This document shows, in pieces, positions 8,284-18,372 of a stretch of DNA of 34,510 nucleotides. Position 1 is the stretch's first letter; every line of letters begins with the position of its first letter. Source of the stretch: an uncultured Leptolyngbyaceae cyanobacterium (GTDB taxonomy: Bacteria > Cyanobacteriota > Cyanobacteriia > Leptolyngbyales > Leptolyngbyaceae); NCBI GenBank assembly GCA_938023035.1, contig CALIDI010000057.1, positions 1-34,510 of the forward strand, read 5' to 3'. The notes beneath the pieces are model-generated. The model was not told the origin of the DNA, made no database searches, and saw only the letters and a list, made by a program, of their open reading frames with translations. The translations under genes and the position numbers were made by a program.

Positions 8284-11025
8284 GTGACCGCATTTTCCTC
8301 TGAGACAGTTATCATTCACCAGATGCTTGCTCAGCAAGCAGCCACTACCCCCCACGCGACGGCGATCGCGGCTCCTGGCCGTACACCCCTTAGTTATCAA
8401 CAATTATTAAGCCAATTCACAGAGGTCGCCACAACACTCGCCTCCATGGGGATTGGGTTCGGCAAGCGAGTTGGCATTGTACTGCCCAGTAGCCCAGAAT
8501 TGGCCGTTGCCATTCTGGCGATTTCTGCCTGCGCGACCAGCGTACCTCTTAACCCGGCTTATAGCGTGGCCGAGTTTGAAGCTTACCTCAGGGATACTTC
8601 CATTGATGCGGTGATCGTACTGGCTGGGGAGGCTTCTCCAGCGATCGCCGCTGCACACCATTGTCAAATCCCAGTGATTCAGCTACATCCCGATTTGGCG
8701 GCGGCTGCCGGTACTTTTCATTTAACCACCACCGCCGAGCTTGAGCCAGTGGCGGTCAGCTACGCCACAGCGACAGATATTGCCTTGATTTTGCACACCT
8801 CAGGAACGACTTCACGGTCAAAGATTGTGCCGCTCAGTCACGCCAATATCTATGCCGCTAGCCAAAATGTCATTGCCGCTCTGGAATTAGGGCCAAGCGA
8901 TCGCTGCCTCAGTGTTATGCCTCTATTTCACAGTCAGGGGTTGATTGCCGGATTGATCGCCTCTCTCTATGCCGGGGGAAGCGTTGCTTGTGCCCCCTCC
9001 TTCGATGCAGCACAGTTCTATCTATGGTTAGATGAATTACGCCCGACCTGGTACACAGCGGTTCCTACCATTCACCAGGCGGTTCTCAGCATCGCCAAGC
9101 AGTACCCAGATATTTTGGCACGTTGTTCACTCCGGGTCATTCGTTCCGCTTCTGCGTCCTTACCCGTTCCGGTTTTCCGCGATTTAGAAACAACCTTCAA
9201 TGTCAAAGTGATTGAGGGCTATGGCCTAACGGAAGCGTTTCAGATTACCAGCAACCGCATCTCCCGTCCTCAAAAAATCCGGTCGGTCGGCTTACCCGTG
9301 GGTACCGAAATTGCCATTATCGATGCGGCTGGAACGTTTCTTCCCCCAGGTGCTGTCGGCGAGGTGGTCACCAAGGGTGGCAATGTGATGCAAGGCTATG
9401 AGAACAATCCCCAGGCAAATGCCACAGTATTTCTGGATGGCTGGCTGCGCACAGGGGATCAGGGCTATATCGATGATGAAGGGTATCTTTTCTTAACTGG
9501 ACGGTTGAAGGAGTTGATTAACCGTGGCGGAGAAAAGATTACCCCGTTAGAAGTAGAAGAAGCGTTGTTGGAGCATCCCCACGTTGCGGAGGCAGTTGCC
9601 TTTGCTGTTCCCCACCCTCGTTTGGGTGAAGATGTTGCAGCAGCCGTGGTGGCAAAACCGGGTGCGGCTGTGACAGGGCGATCGCTGCGCCAGTTTCTCG
9701 CCAGCCGGTTAGCCGAATTCAAAGTTCCCAACCAGATTGTGCTGCTGCCGGAAATTCCCAAAAGCTCAACGGGTAAGTTTAAGCGTTCAGAATTAGCCGT
9801 GACGCTGAAGCATCACCTGCAGACAGCCTATGTTGCCCCAACCAATGCCCTAGAAGTGCAGCTTGTGCAGATTTGGCAGCAGACTTTGCAGATGGAGCCT
9901 ATCGGCATTGATGATAACTTCTTTAGTCTGGGTGGAGACTCCCTCCAAGCAGTACAGATGGTGGCCGCAATTGAGCAACAACTGCAACGGCAATTGCCGA
10001 ATGATGCTTTGTTTCAGGCTCCCACAATTCAGCAATTGGCAGAATTAATGCGGCAGTTAGAGTCGGCAACGACTTGGAACTCTCTGATAACGATCAAATC
10101 TAGTGGCAACCGCACTCCTCTATTCTTGATCCATGATGTTGAAGGAGAGACGATTCTCTATCGCACTCTCGCCCTGCAACTTGACCCAGAGCGTCCAGTC
10201 TATGCGCTGCGGCCTCTGGGGCGAGAAGGCTTCCCGATTTTGCAAACGCGGATTTCGGAGATGGTAGACCACTATCTCGCTCAGATCCAGCAGGTGCAGC
10301 CCCAGGGGCCTTATCTGCTAGGGGGGCTGTGTGCAGGGGGTGTGCTGGCTTATGCCCTGGCGCTGAAACTGGAGGCCCAAGGAGAAACTGCTGATGTCTT
10401 TTTATTCGACGCGGCTGCTCCTAAAGCCCCGAAACACTCGCCCCATCGACAACGGCTGCAGCGGCTTACCGCTCGATTGCAAGAGGTTCAACATACCAGC
10501 CACCTTGAGAAAATGTTGTCTACAGCTCTGGTTATTCTGAATAAGGCGAAAAATCTAACCACCTATTTGGCGCGATCGCACTGGCAGCGCTTGCAAACCT
10601 ACGCGCGGATCAGTGGCCTCCGCTTTTGCCTCGATCGCCAGTTACCATTGCCCTGGTTTTTGCGCCAACTGTCTGTGCGACAGGTCTATCGCTATGCGAT
10701 TCGCGAGTTTCATCCCTCCCCCCTCCGTCGGAGTCGGCTGATTCTCTTTCGTGCAACAGAGAAGTTAATCACAAATCTTCCTGGCATTGATGATGAACCC
10801 TTTATGAATCTTTATAGCGATTCATTGTTAGGGTGGGGAAGCTGCTCGACTCAGCCAGTCCAAGTCTTTGACGTGCCCGGTGGCCATTCCAGCATGTTGC
10901 AAGAGCCGCAGGTGCAGGTTTTGGCAGAAAAAATGCGAGCGTGTTTGCAGCCGGTTCTCAAGGTAGATACGTCCTCTGGTTTGGGGCCGCTTCCATTGGC
11001 CAATGTACTTTCCAGGGATTATTAA
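8284..11025 (+). CDS. Acyl-activating, carrier and thioesterase (A-PCP-TE) single-module synthetase
   Basis: A 913-residue protein with three parts. Residues about 10-510 form an AMP-forming adenylation domain with TSGTTSRSK at 172-180, GYGLTEA, RTGDQGYIDDEGYLFLTGR and the C-terminal PKSSTGKFKR lysine region; it looks more like acyl-CoA/oxalate-CoA ligases (AAE3 type) than amino-acid domains. Residues about 525-600 are a carrier domain with the phosphopantetheine serine S553 in LGGDS. Residues about 615-900 are an alpha/beta-hydrolase thioesterase with GGLCAGG (C683), D709 and H868 as the likely triad, so the nucleophile is cysteine instead of serine. No condensation domain is present, which suggests activation and off-loading or self-condensation of one acyl substrate. 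The GTG start has GAGG nine nt upstream. There is no neighbouring tailoring gene; a phosphopantetheinyl transferase must act from elsewhere. Product unknown. Confidence 0.88.
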   Translation: MTAFSSETVIIHQMLAQQAATTPHATAIAAPGRTPLSYQQLLSQFTEVATTLASMGIGFGKRVGIVLPSSPELAVAILAISACATSVPLNPAYSVAEFEAYLRDTSIDAVIVLAGEASPAIAAAHHCQIPVIQLHPDLAAAAGTFHLTTTAELEPVAVSYATATDIALILHTSGTTSRSKIVPLSHANIYAASQNVIAALELGPSDRCLSVMPLFHSQGLIAGLIASLYAGGSVACAPSFDAAQFYLWLDELRPTWYTAVPTIHQAVLSIAKQYPDILARCSLRVIRSASASLPVPVFRDLETTFNVKVIEGYGLTEAFQITSNRISRPQKIRSVGLPVGTEIAIIDAAGTFLPPGAVGEVVTKGGNVMQGYENNPQANATVFLDGWLRTGDQGYIDDEGYLFLTGRLKELINRGGEKITPLEVEEALLEHPHVAEAVAFAVPHPRLGEDVAAAVVAKPGAAVTGRSLRQFLASRLAEFKVPNQIVLLPEIPKSSTGKFKRSELAVTLKHHLQTAYVAPTNALEVQLVQIWQQTLQMEPIGIDDNFFSLGGDSLQAVQMVAAIEQQLQRQLPNDALFQAPTIQQLAELMRQLESATTWNSLITIKSSGNRTPLFLIHDVEGETILYRTLALQLDPERPVYALRPLGREGFPILQTRISEMVDHYLAQIQQVQPQGPYLLGGLCAGGVLAYALALKLEAQGETADVFLFDAAAPKAPKHSPHRQRLQRLTARLQEVQHTSHLEKMLSTALVILNKAKNLTTYLARSHWQRLQTYARISGLRFCLDRQLPLPWFLRQLSVRQVYRYAIREFHPSPLRRSRLILFRATEKLITNLPGIDDEPFMNLYSDSLLGWGSCSTQPVQVFDVPGGHSSMLQEPQVQVLAEKMRACLQPVLKVDTSSGLGPLPLANVLSRDY

Positions 11026-11035
11026 AAATGCCATA

Positions 11036-11068
11036 AAAAAGCCCTGGAGATCTCTTCTCTAGGGCTTT
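11036..11068. terminator. Bidirectional terminator hairpin
   Basis: AAAGCCCT (11038-11045) pairs perfectly with AGGGCTTT (11061-11068) around a 15-base loop. Read on the plus strand it lies 10 nt after the A-PCP-TE stop; read on the minus strand it is followed by a T run (the A run at 11035-11040) and lies about 105 nt after psbM. It probably ends both convergent transcripts. Confidence 0.8.
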
Positions 11069-11173
11069 CACACAAGGAATCAAGGTTTTTGTTCAATAAG
11101 TTTTTCTATCTCTTCTCTCAAGCCTGTTTGGGGTTGCGGCAGAGCCAGTCATTCCACCGCTTGCAAACTACAT

Positions 11174-11278
11174 TTACTCAGGATTTTTTTGAGTTTGGAT
11201 GTAGAGAATGATGAGAAACACTGCTGGGACTAGAACAAAGAGAATACTGGCAATGAACCCCAGATCATTAACTTGCAT
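11174..11278 (-). CDS. psbM: Photosystem II reaction centre protein M
   Basis: A 34-residue reading frame beginning [18 protein letters not shown] and ending YIQTQKNPE. It is one transmembrane helix (about residues 6-28) with the conserved N-terminus of PsbM, a low-molecular-mass subunit at the monomer-monomer interface of the photosystem II dimer in the thylakoid membrane. Length and sequence match the family (33-36 residues). An AGGT sequence lies just upstream of the ATG. It is monocistronic and convergent with the preceding gene; the hairpin at 11036-11068 can end its transcript. Confidence 0.95.
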   Translation of the reverse strand: MQVNDLGFIASILFVLVPAVFLIILYIQTQKNPE

Positions 11279-11497
11279 AGACCTGCCTACCCGTTGAGTC
11301 AGTATTTACAGAAATAGAATACCATCGCGCCTGCGCCATCCTGTGGGGAAACCCCAAATTGGTGAAGCTAGTGAGCCGATTTGAAATATTTCTTTAACTT
11401 TGCCAGATTTGTCAGATATGTGATTGCTCTGAAAGGGGTTTTCCCGTTTAGAAATCTTTAGGTCTAATCACAGTTTAAAGCTAGAATCCAAAATCCT

Positions 11498-12181
11498 ATG
11501 AATCACTGGGTGCAGCATCTGCGCGGATTGATGACACTCGTAGTGGCCGATGCTTGCCCGCTGTGTGGGCGTCCTGCTGCTAATGATTTTTGCTCGGCCT
11601 GTCAGCGTCAGGTACAGACCTGCGCCTTGCCGCCAGCGGTGAGTAAGGTGAAGGCAGATGGCTATGCTCTTTTCGCCTGGGGTCGATATGGAGATGCACT
11701 GAAGCGGGCGATTGCCGCGCTGAAGTATGACAAACGCTTGGAGTTAGCCCGCCCTCTGGGGTATCGGATGGCCGATGCTTGGCTGGCAACTCCGAGCCTG
11801 CCAAAACAATTGGTGGTGGTGCCGATTCCGTTGCATGTCAGCAAGCAACAGCAGCGGGGGTTTAACCAGGCCGAACAATTGGCGATTCATTTTTGCGACC
11901 AGACGCGCCTCCCCCTTGCCCGCCAGGGGCTGACAAGACATCTGGAAACCACCGCCCAGTTTGGCTTATCGGCAACGGAGCGATTGCGCAACCTGGAACA
12001 TGCCTTTTCTGTTGGGAGTGCTTTTGCCAAACAGCGACCCCAGCACCCGGTTTTGCTATTGGATGACATTTACACGACTGGGGCAACCATCCGCGCAGCT
12101 ACTCAAGCCCTGCGCCGACAGGGCATCCGTGTTTGGGGGGCAGCGGTTTTGGCTCAGGCGATGATGGAGCGATCGCCCTAA
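11498..12181 (+). CDS. comF: ComF family phosphoribosyltransferase-like protein
   Basis: A 227-residue ComF homologue. The N-terminus has a four-cysteine zinc site (C20, C23, C32, C35), followed by a type I phosphoribosyltransferase fold with the PRPP-loop motif LLLDDIYTTGAT around residues 186-197 (D189, D190) and the family motif QQQRGFNQAE. In naturally transformable bacteria ComF takes part in handling single-stranded DNA during uptake; in cyanobacteria it is one of the competence-associated genes. Length fits the family. No strong Shine-Dalgarno precedes the ATG. A HIP1 site overlaps its 3' end. No other competence genes are nearby. Confidence 0.88.
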   Translation: MNHWVQHLRGLMTLVVADACPLCGRPAANDFCSACQRQVQTCALPPAVSKVKADGYALFAWGRYGDALKRAIAALKYDKRLELARPLGYRMADAWLATPSLPKQLVVVPIPLHVSKQQQRGFNQAEQLAIHFCDQTRLPLARQGLTRHLETTAQFGLSATERLRNLEHAFSVGSAFAKQRPQHPVLLLDDIYTTGATIRAATQALRRQGIRVWGAAVLAQAMMERSP

Positions 12182-12441
12182 ATGCCCTATCCAGAACGCT
12201 CGACAAAACTACTTTGCAGAACCACTTTGTTGAAATCGCTATGAGAGCCTTGGCCATCAGTCGCTGGGTGCGATTAAACTAAAGATGTTTCGGGGATAGG
12301 AAGGGGCAATTCCCCCACTTCCTGTACTTCCAGTCAATTGAGTAGGCCTTCTAGCAAGTCGAACAGTGGTTTCCTGTCCTTGCTACTAAGGCGCTGCGCT
12401 ATAGCGATCCGGTTACTTGATTTTCCACCAACGGCTGCCCT

Positions 12442-13110
12442 ATGTCACTGACCCCTACTCACCGTACCAAGCTTGACGATACAGATGATATGCTGTTCTA
12501 TTCTTTTCCCCGGTTTGTTACCCATGTTGACGAGGGCTTTATTCAGCAATTGACCCAGCTTTATCGAGAACGGCTCCAGCCAAATACTCGCATTTTTGAT
12601 CTGATGAGCAGTTGGGTTTCTCACTTGCCAGAAGAAATGACCTTTACCCACGTGGAAGGGCATGGCATGAATGCGGAGGAACTAGCCCAAAACCCTCGGC
12701 TTCACCACTTTTTTGTCCAAAATTTGAATCAAGACCCGAAGTTACCTCTGGAAAATGACTCCTTCGATGCAGTGCTTAATGCTGTATCAGTTCAATACTT
12801 GCAATATCCAGAAGCGGTGTTTAGTGAAATCTGTCGGGTTTTGAAGCCGGGCGGCATTGCTATCGTGAGCTTTTCAAATCGGATGTTTTACCAAAAGGCA
12901 ATTGAAATCTGGCGAGAGGCTAGCGAAACGAGTCGGGTTGCCTTAGTCAAGCATTACTTTAAGGCGGTACCAGGGTTTAATGAACCGGAGGCGATTGGAC
13001 GGCCCTCCCAGGTTCCCTCGGTTCTGAGGATGATGGGGTTACCAGGGGGAGATCCCTTTTATGCGGTGATGGCAACCAAGGCAAACACGGCTTCGCCATC
13101 CCTGGCCTAG
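12442..13110 (+). CDS. Class I SAM-dependent methyltransferase
   Basis: A 222-residue protein with a Methyltransf_11-like core. Seen: a first strand RIFDLMSSWVSHLP in place of the canonical glycine-rich motif I, the motif IV-like LPLENDSFDAVLNAVSVQYL, and EICRVLKPGGIAIVSFSNRMF as the post-motif region. Such cyanobacterial proteins are annotated only as methyltransferases; the substrate is unknown, and the altered motif I leaves SAM binding less certain than usual. The start is the ATG at 12442; an alternative in-frame ATG lies 16 codons on. It stands 260 bp after comF, so co-transcription is uncertain, and it is convergent with mfd with only 13 bp between the stop codons. Confidence 0.8.
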   Translation: MSLTPTHRTKLDDTDDMLFYSFPRFVTHVDEGFIQQLTQLYRERLQPNTRIFDLMSSWVSHLPEEMTFTHVEGHGMNAEELAQNPRLHHFFVQNLNQDPKLPLENDSFDAVLNAVSVQYLQYPEAVFSEICRVLKPGGIAIVSFSNRMFYQKAIEIWREASETSRVALVKHYFKAVPGFNEPEAIGRPSQVPSVLRMMGLPGGDPFYAVMATKANTASPSLA

Positions 13111-13123
13111 GCTGGGATTGCTT

Positions 13124-16100
13124 CTAAACCAGTGCCGCTTCAGGGATAGCACCTTGCATCTTCGTGAGCCAGGTGACCAGGTTCTCTACTTGTTGGTCAG
13201 CATTCAGGATTCCCAGTCCGCGTACTGTGACTTTACCAGGGGTATAAACGAACCGAGAATGGAGGTTTTCCGGTAGGTTGGCTTTCAGCAAATTCCAGGC
13301 GGGTTCGGCCATTGGGGTTTCTAACGAGATGTGCTGGTTACCTTCGGGCTTGATCCGGGCAAAGCCAAGCTGCCGGGCGATCTGTTTTAACTCCATCACC
13401 CGTAGAAGTTGTTGAGCGGCTTTGGGAAGTGGGCCGTAGCGATCGCTCCAGTCAGCGGCGATTTGGGTCAACTCGTACTTAGAACTGGCAGAAGCCACGG
13501 CCCGGTACGCACTCATCTTTTGATCTAAATCAGGAATGTAATCCGCAGGGATAAATGCCGTAAGGTTCAGGTCGATCTGCGTATCATCCACCTGGGGAAT
13601 GGCTTGCCCACGAATTTCTTGAATGGCCTCTTGCAGCATTTCCACATACAGGTCAAACCCGATCGCATCCATCTGGCCCGACTGTTCTGCCCCCAGCAGG
13701 TTCCCCACTCCGCGAATTTCCATATCCCGCATGGCGAGTTGATAGCCTGAACCCAAATGAGCAAACTCCTGAATCGCCCGTAAGCGTTGACGGGCGGTCT
13801 CCGTAAGCTGGCTTTGTTTCGGGTAAAACAGCCAGGCGTGGGCTTGAATCCCGGCTCGGCCTACCCGCCCACGCAACTGATAAAGTTGGGAAAGGCCAAA
13901 GCGATGGGCATCTTCGATCAGGATGGTGTTGACGCGGGGAATATCTAACCCCGATTCAATAATGGTGGTGCAGACGAGAATTTCGGCTTCCCCCTCACTG
14001 AAGGTTAGCATCGTAGCCTCTAGCTCGGTTTCCGGCATTTGCCCATGGGCGATCGCGATGCGTGCGCCAGGAATCATTTCCCGCAAACTAGCGGAAATCT
14101 CTTCAATCCCCTCGACCCGTGGCACCACATAAAACACCTGACCACCCCGATCCAACTCTTGGCGAATCGCTGAGCGTACTGTCTCGGCATCATAGGGGGA
14201 GAAATGCGTCTTGATTGGACGGCGAGATGGAGGTGGAGTCGTAATCAGACTCATTTCGCGCACTCCCGACAGGGCCATGTAGAGCGTCCGGGGAATGGGC
14301 GTTGCACTTAGGGTCAACACATCTACCTGAGTTTTCAGAGATTTGATTTTTTCTTTTTGATTGACTCCGAAGCGCTGCTCTTCATCAATCACCAGCAGAC
14401 CCAAATCGCGAAATTCTACACCCTTACCCAACAGTTGATGGGTGCCGACAACCACATCTAGTTCGCCCGTTTTAAGCCGCTGCAAGATGGCTTTCTTCTC
14501 TTGTAGAGTGCGGAAGCGATTGAGCAAACCGACCTGCACAGGGTAGGGGGCAAACCGCTCCTTGAGTGTATGGTAGTGCTGTTGTGTCAAAATCGTCGTT
14601 GGAGCCAATAGGGCCACTTGTTTGCCAGAAGTAACGGCTTTAAAGATGGCTCGAATCGCGACCTCTGTTTTGCCAAAGCCGACATCACCACAAATCAGCC
14701 GATCCATCGGGCGATCGCTCTCCATATCTTGCTTCACATCCTGGGTTGCCTTTAATTGATCGGGGGTTGGTTGATAGGGAAACGATTCTTCCAACTCCTG
14801 CTGCCAGGGATTGTCTTGGGGGTAAACATAGCCCTGCTGGGCAGCTCGCTGGGCATAGAGCTGTAGCAAATCCACTGCTAGCTTTTTGATCGACTTGCGC
14901 ACCTTGGCTTTGGTCTTTTCCCAGGCTTTGCCCGAGAGTTTATTGAGTTCGGGAGTACCGCTCCCTGTCCCCCGGAACCGGGAAAGGGCATTGAGCTGAT
15001 CGGCGGCTACCCGCAGCAACCCATCCGCGTACTGAATGACCAGATATTCGCGGGTTTCGCCACTGATGGTAAGACTTTCGAGCTTGAGGAATCGCCCCAC
15101 ACCATGACTTTTATGGACAATGTAATCCCCCGGTCGTAGTTTATTTGGGTCAACTTGCTTAGAAGCAGCTCGCCGCCGTTTTCGCACATAGCCAGGGGTG
15201 GCCAGACTGTGCTGCCCAAAAAACTCTCGGTCAGTGATTACCACAACCCGATAAGTGGGCAAGATAAAGCCCTCTAGCTCCGCCACGCCGGAATACTTCA
15301 CGGCAACGGGGATGCGCTGGGTTAGCAGTTTGTCGATCGCTAGGTAATCGCGCGGGTTGGGGATAAACTGGGCAGGACAGTCATGCTCCTGTAACAAAGC
15401 CACAGTTCGCGAGGGCTGGGCCGAAATGAGCCACGTCGAGAATTTGCGATCGCGTTCCTCCCGCAGCGTCTCGGCCAAGCGGGCAAACTGATGGGGAATG
15501 GCTGGCACCGGGCGGCTGGCCAGATTCACCGGAGCCGGTCGGGCCTTTTCTCTCGCGGCGCGTGTTAGGCTGCCCAACGTTTTGACCGATTCTTCGGCTA
15601 ACTCGGTCAGATAGAGGCAGTCAAACAGCTCAACAGCGGCAAAGGCATCGGCAAAACAGCAATGGATCGGTGGCAAAGGCTTGGCTGTTGCCTCACCCCC
15701 TGTTAAACGGTTCTGAGTGTTTACCACTTCGCGGTAGTGATCTGCCACATGCTCAAACCAGCGATCGCCGTGGGCCTTGCATTGCTCTGGCTCATCAATC
15801 GCAATCAGGGTATGCTCTGGCAGGTAATCAAGCAAGGAGACCGGCTGCTCAAAAGCAATCCCCAGAAAACGGCGAGCGCCCTCCGGCATTAGCCCCTCGT
15901 CTAACCTTTCCTGTTCTTCTAGAGTCAGCCATTGTTTCACCTGTTCCTGCTTTTCGGGGGAGAGGGCCGCTTGAATAATTGGAGTCAGGCTCGTAGGGGT
16001 CAGCACCGTTTGGAGAATCCGATCCAGCGATCGCTGGGTAGCCGGGTCAAACTCACGAATTTGCTCTAATTCATCGCCAAACAATTCCAACCGCACAGGC

Positions 16101-16753
16101 AACTCTGAAGCAACAGGAAATACATCCACAATATCGCCTCGGCGACTCCATTGCCCCTCTGACTCCACCAAAGCAACCCGCTCATAGCCGAGCCAGGTCA
16201 ACTCATCCCCCAGCCGTCCTAGATTCAGTTCCATGCCCTGGCGTAGGGTCAGGCAGAAAGGCTGAAACGCCTTCGCTGGTGGTAAATGGGGTTGCAACGC
16301 TCGCTCTGTTGTCACAATCGCCAAGGAAGCTGCCCCTGCTGTTGTCGCTTCTAGCACCAACGACCCATCGGCCCGAAGACCTTTTTCCTTGTTCTGATTG
16401 TGCTGAGACTGCCCCCGACCCAGCACCTCTGCCAATACCTGAAGTTGGCCCCAGACCATCTCGGCTTCTGGATCGAAGGGTTCATAAGGAGATGCCTCCG
16501 AAGTCGGATAGAAATGCACAGTTTGCCAACCCATCACCTCCAATTGAGCGGCCCAACGACCTGCTTCCTCTAGGGTGGCGCAAACGACCAGCAGCGGACG
16601 CTCTTGGGCACGGGCCAGGGTCGAGCTAACAACCCCCTTGGGCAAACGCGCCAGGCCACTCAGGCGCAGTTGCTGATACTTCCCCAGACTGTTGAGGAGT
16701 TCGGCGGTGAGGGGCGATCGCCCTAGGGCACGAATCATCGAAGAGAGCGCCAT
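13124..16753 (-). CDS. mfd: Transcription-repair coupling factor
   Basis: A protein of 1209 residues. Mfd recognises RNA polymerase stalled at DNA lesions, pushes it off with its DNA translocase and recruits UvrA for nucleotide excision repair. Seen in order: the UvrB-like N-terminal region, the CarD-like RNA-polymerase interaction domain ([16 protein letters not shown], roughly residues 490-545), the superfamily-2 translocase with Walker A GDVGFGKT (689-696, K695) and Walker B DEEQ (790-793), the helicase motif [10 protein letters not shown], and the C-terminal domain. All motor motifs are intact. The frame extends to a GTG at 16792, but I start at the ATG at 16753 ([15 protein letters not shown]) because homologues begin there. 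Full length for the family. Transcribed alone, convergent with the methyltransferase. Confidence 0.95.
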   Translation of the reverse strand: MALSSMIRALGRSPLTAELLNSLGKYQQLRLSGLARLPKGVVSSTLARAQERPLLVVCATLEEAGRWAAQLEVMGWQTVHFYPTSEASPYEPFDPEAEMVWGQLQVLAEVLGRGQSQHNQNKEKGLRADGSLVLEATTAGAASLAIVTTERALQPHLPPAKAFQPFCLTLRQGMELNLGRLGDELTWLGYERVALVESEGQWSRRGDIVDVFPVASELPVRLELFGDELEQIREFDPATQRSLDRILQTVLTPTSLTPIIQAALSPEKQEQVKQWLTLEEQERLDEGLMPEGARRFLGIAFEQPVSLLDYLPEHTLIAIDEPEQCKAHGDRWFEHVADHYREVVNTQNRLTGGEATAKPLPPIHCCFADAFAAVELFDCLYLTELAEESVKTLGSLTRAAREKARPAPVNLASRPVPAIPHQFARLAETLREERDRKFSTWLISAQPSRTVALLQEHDCPAQFIPNPRDYLAIDKLLTQRIPVAVKYSGVAELEGFILPTYRVVVITDREFFGQHSLATPGYVRKRRRAASKQVDPNKLRPGDYIVHKSHGVGRFLKLESLTISGETREYLVIQYADGLLRVAADQLNALSRFRGTGSGTPELNKLSGKAWEKTKAKVRKSIKKLAVDLLQLYAQRAAQQGYVYPQDNPWQQELEESFPYQPTPDQLKATQDVKQDMESDRPMDRLICGDVGFGKTEVAIRAIFKAVTSGKQVALLAPTTILTQQHYHTLKERFAPYPVQVGLLNRFRTLQEKKAILQRLKTGELDVVVGTHQLLGKGVEFRDLGLLVIDEEQRFGVNQKEKIKSLKTQVDVLTLSATPIPRTLYMALSGVREMSLITTPPPSRRPIKTHFSPYDAETVRSAIRQELDRGGQVFYVVPRVEGIEEISASLREMIPGARIAIAHGQMPETELEATMLTFSEGEAEILVCTTIIESGLDIPRVNTILIEDAHRFGLSQLYQLRGRVGRAGIQAHAWLFYPKQSQLTETARQRLRAIQEFAHLGSGYQLAMRDMEIRGVGNLLGAEQSGQMDAIGFDLYVEMLQEAIQEIRGQAIPQVDDTQIDLNLTAFIPADYIPDLDQKMSAYRAVASASSKYELTQIAADWSDRYGPLPKAAQQLLRVMELKQIARQLGFARIKPEGNQHISLETPMAEPAWNLLKANLPENLHSRFVYTPGKVTVRGLGILNADQQVENLVTWLTKMQGAIPEAALV

Positions 16754-17411
16754 AGCTGCTGAAATCCAAAGAGCAGAGTCATCCATTTTCACATATTCTA
16801 AAAGTCGTTCATAGAATTAGGGAGGTTCTCCCCAGCCTTTGCGGTGCACCTCAAGCCTCCAGGTGGAGTAGAATATGCGCCATCGATACTCTGCGCTGAT
16901 GGCTTTTCATGACCCAAATCAGTCGGCTAGCACGAGGGTTGGCAGCAATGAAGCAACTGGGTCAAGAGCAAGCATCAACCTCAAAGCAGCAAGATTTCCA
17001 TCTGATCAGAATTGTCTAAACCCTGCTCAATCAACGGCCGGAGTAGAGCCGTTGTAAACGGAAGTGTGTTTCCAACAGCACCGTCGCGTGAGAAAGGGCA
17101 AGCCATTGAGAAATTCTAAGTTAGGAAAAGTTAGAAACCTTTGCTCCTAGAGGACGCTCTAAGGGCCAATCTTCTGGTAGCCCTGACGACTCAAGTCACG
17201 GCAGTACGGATAAAGCCCTACCTCCGCAGGTTACGGAAGGATCGTACTGGACTTAGTCCGCTGCGGCGGAGTTGGACTGATGTCATCGCAGTTTTTTAAA
17301 ATGCCGGATACTGTTCAAATGTCCTCTGAACTGACTGTCTGCAGGGTGCCCTCAGCATGGCGTCAAGCACTGAGCAGTTGTAGAGCAAACATGCCGGGTA
17401 ATCGGGAACAC
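16754..17411. other. 658-bp spacer upstream of mfd
   Basis: No convincing gene. It holds copy B of the dispersed structured repeat (17173-17293). The mfd promoter should lie at the left end but no clear -35/-10 pair was found. Confidence 0.5.
17173..17293 (+). repeat. Dispersed structured repeat, copy B
   Basis: The second copy of the element at 4484-4592, same strand. The first 25 bases differ from copy A at one position. GAC-TCAA-GTC (17188-17197) and TACGGA (17205-17210) with TCCGCA (17223-17228, one mismatch) conserve the hairpins of copy A. The 3' half differs and carries its own pairing AGTCC (17255-17259) with GGACT (17274-17278). The copy ends in a T run at 17292-17297, which resembles the end of a transcript. 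It is followed by the 3' end of a minus-strand gene. Confidence 0.65.
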
Positions 17412-17867
17412 TCAGCAATTTCTCAACCTATGAAGTCGTGCTCTTTTGGTACTCTTTTGGTAAACTGACCGGCCTGAGTGAAATTGCACCGGAAAAATGT
17501 AAAACACTTCTCCTGTTTCGCCAATGCCAAATTGTGCCACAAACTCTTTAGCACGGCGATCAAGGTAGGGACGCGCCGCCTCTGGAGGCAGCTTAGCCGC
17601 CATAGCCAAATCTAGGGCAGAAATGTAGCCCTGCTGAGTTTGCAAGAGCCGATAAAACACACAATCAAGCGCCGCCTGCCGCCGCCGCTCAGCCTGTTGT
17701 CGCCCCTGCCAACCCCAACCGCAAACAATCAGGGGCAACCCCACTCTTAGCAACGGCACCAGTAGGCCTAGAAGGGAAACAAGCGACCACAACAAGCTAA
17801 AAATGGCGCAAAAACCAACAAAATAAATAAAGGGGTTAATATTGCTAGAGGTTGGCTGCTTTGCCAT
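17412..17867 (-). CDS. Small membrane protein with winged-helix-like tail
   Basis: A 151-residue protein I cannot name. Residues about 12-39 are strongly hydrophobic, with a second hydrophobic stretch at about 42-52, giving one or two membrane spans. An Arg/Gln-rich segment (GRQQAERRRQ) follows. Residues about 70-125 (RLLQTQQGYISALDLAMAA and on to EVFYIFP) look like a helix-turn-helix followed by a beta wing, as in small cyanobacterial conserved hypotheticals. The last residues are basic. The ATG at 17867 is preceded by no strong Shine-Dalgarno. It is divergent from the Nif11-type gene. Function unknown. Confidence 0.7.
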   Translation of the reverse strand: MAKQPTSSNINPFIYFVGFCAIFSLLWSLVSLLGLLVPLLRVGLPLIVCGWGWQGRQQAERRRQAALDCVFYRLLQTQQGYISALDLAMAAKLPPEAARPYLDRRAKEFVAQFGIGETGEVFYIFPVQFHSGRSVYQKSTKRARLHRLRNC

Positions 17868-18126
17868 GATGCAACACTCAGAGCCAATAATTCAATTGTA
17901 CTATACTTGCTTGATTTTGCAAGACTGGCCAGGGGTTAAGGCGATGTCGAATTTTGCTTCGGGTTAGGTCTGCTCCGAGTTTCGCTGATAGCCAGGGTTT
18001 GTGACACAGTCATAGAGTAATTGGGCACTATTATACTGATATCGGTTCAACCAGCTAGTTTACCCATCTGCGAGAGAGTAGCAGATTTGCGCTGATACGA
18101 TCGCCCCATTTGTAGGAGTTCAAGTG

Positions 18127-18372
18127 ATGTCTTTGGAAAGCGCCCAACGATTTCTCGAAGCCGTCGCCTATGACGATGAGCTGCGTGAAAAATTTAACCT
18201 GGTGCAAACTCCAGAAGATTTTTTGCGTTTGACTGAGCAGCTTGGTTATAGCTTTACTGCGGCAGAGTTGATGGAAATTGCCAAGGCCGAAGGAGAAAAT
18301 AAAGGAATCACGACTCGCCGTAGAACAGGGGTATGGCATTGGCTGCGTACGATCAACTGGGTCGATCACTAA
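18127..18372 (+). CDS. Nif11 domain protein
   Basis: An 81-residue protein whose first 60 residues match the Nif11 family (MSLESAQRFLEAVAYDDEL, then TPEDFLRLTEQLGYSFTAAEL). Nif11 domains occur near nitrogen-fixation genes and as leader sequences of cyanobacterial ribosomally made peptides. Here the tail (about residues 62-81, with TTRRRTGVWHW) has no Gly-Gly cleavage site and no cysteine, and no lanthionine synthetase, cyclodehydratase or peptidase-transporter lies in the window. It is therefore more likely a stand-alone Nif11 protein than a peptide precursor. ATG at 18127 chosen over the GTG one codon upstream because GGAG at 18115-18118 is then 8 nt away. Confidence 0.82.
   Translation: MSLESAQRFLEAVAYDDELREKFNLVQTPEDFLRLTEQLGYSFTAAELMEIAKAEGENKGITTRRRTGVWHWLRTINWVDH

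Noticed and set aside
16875-17057. 60-codon plus-strand frame in the mfd upstream spacer.
   Set aside because: No Shine-Dalgarno, no recognisable domain, random-looking composition.
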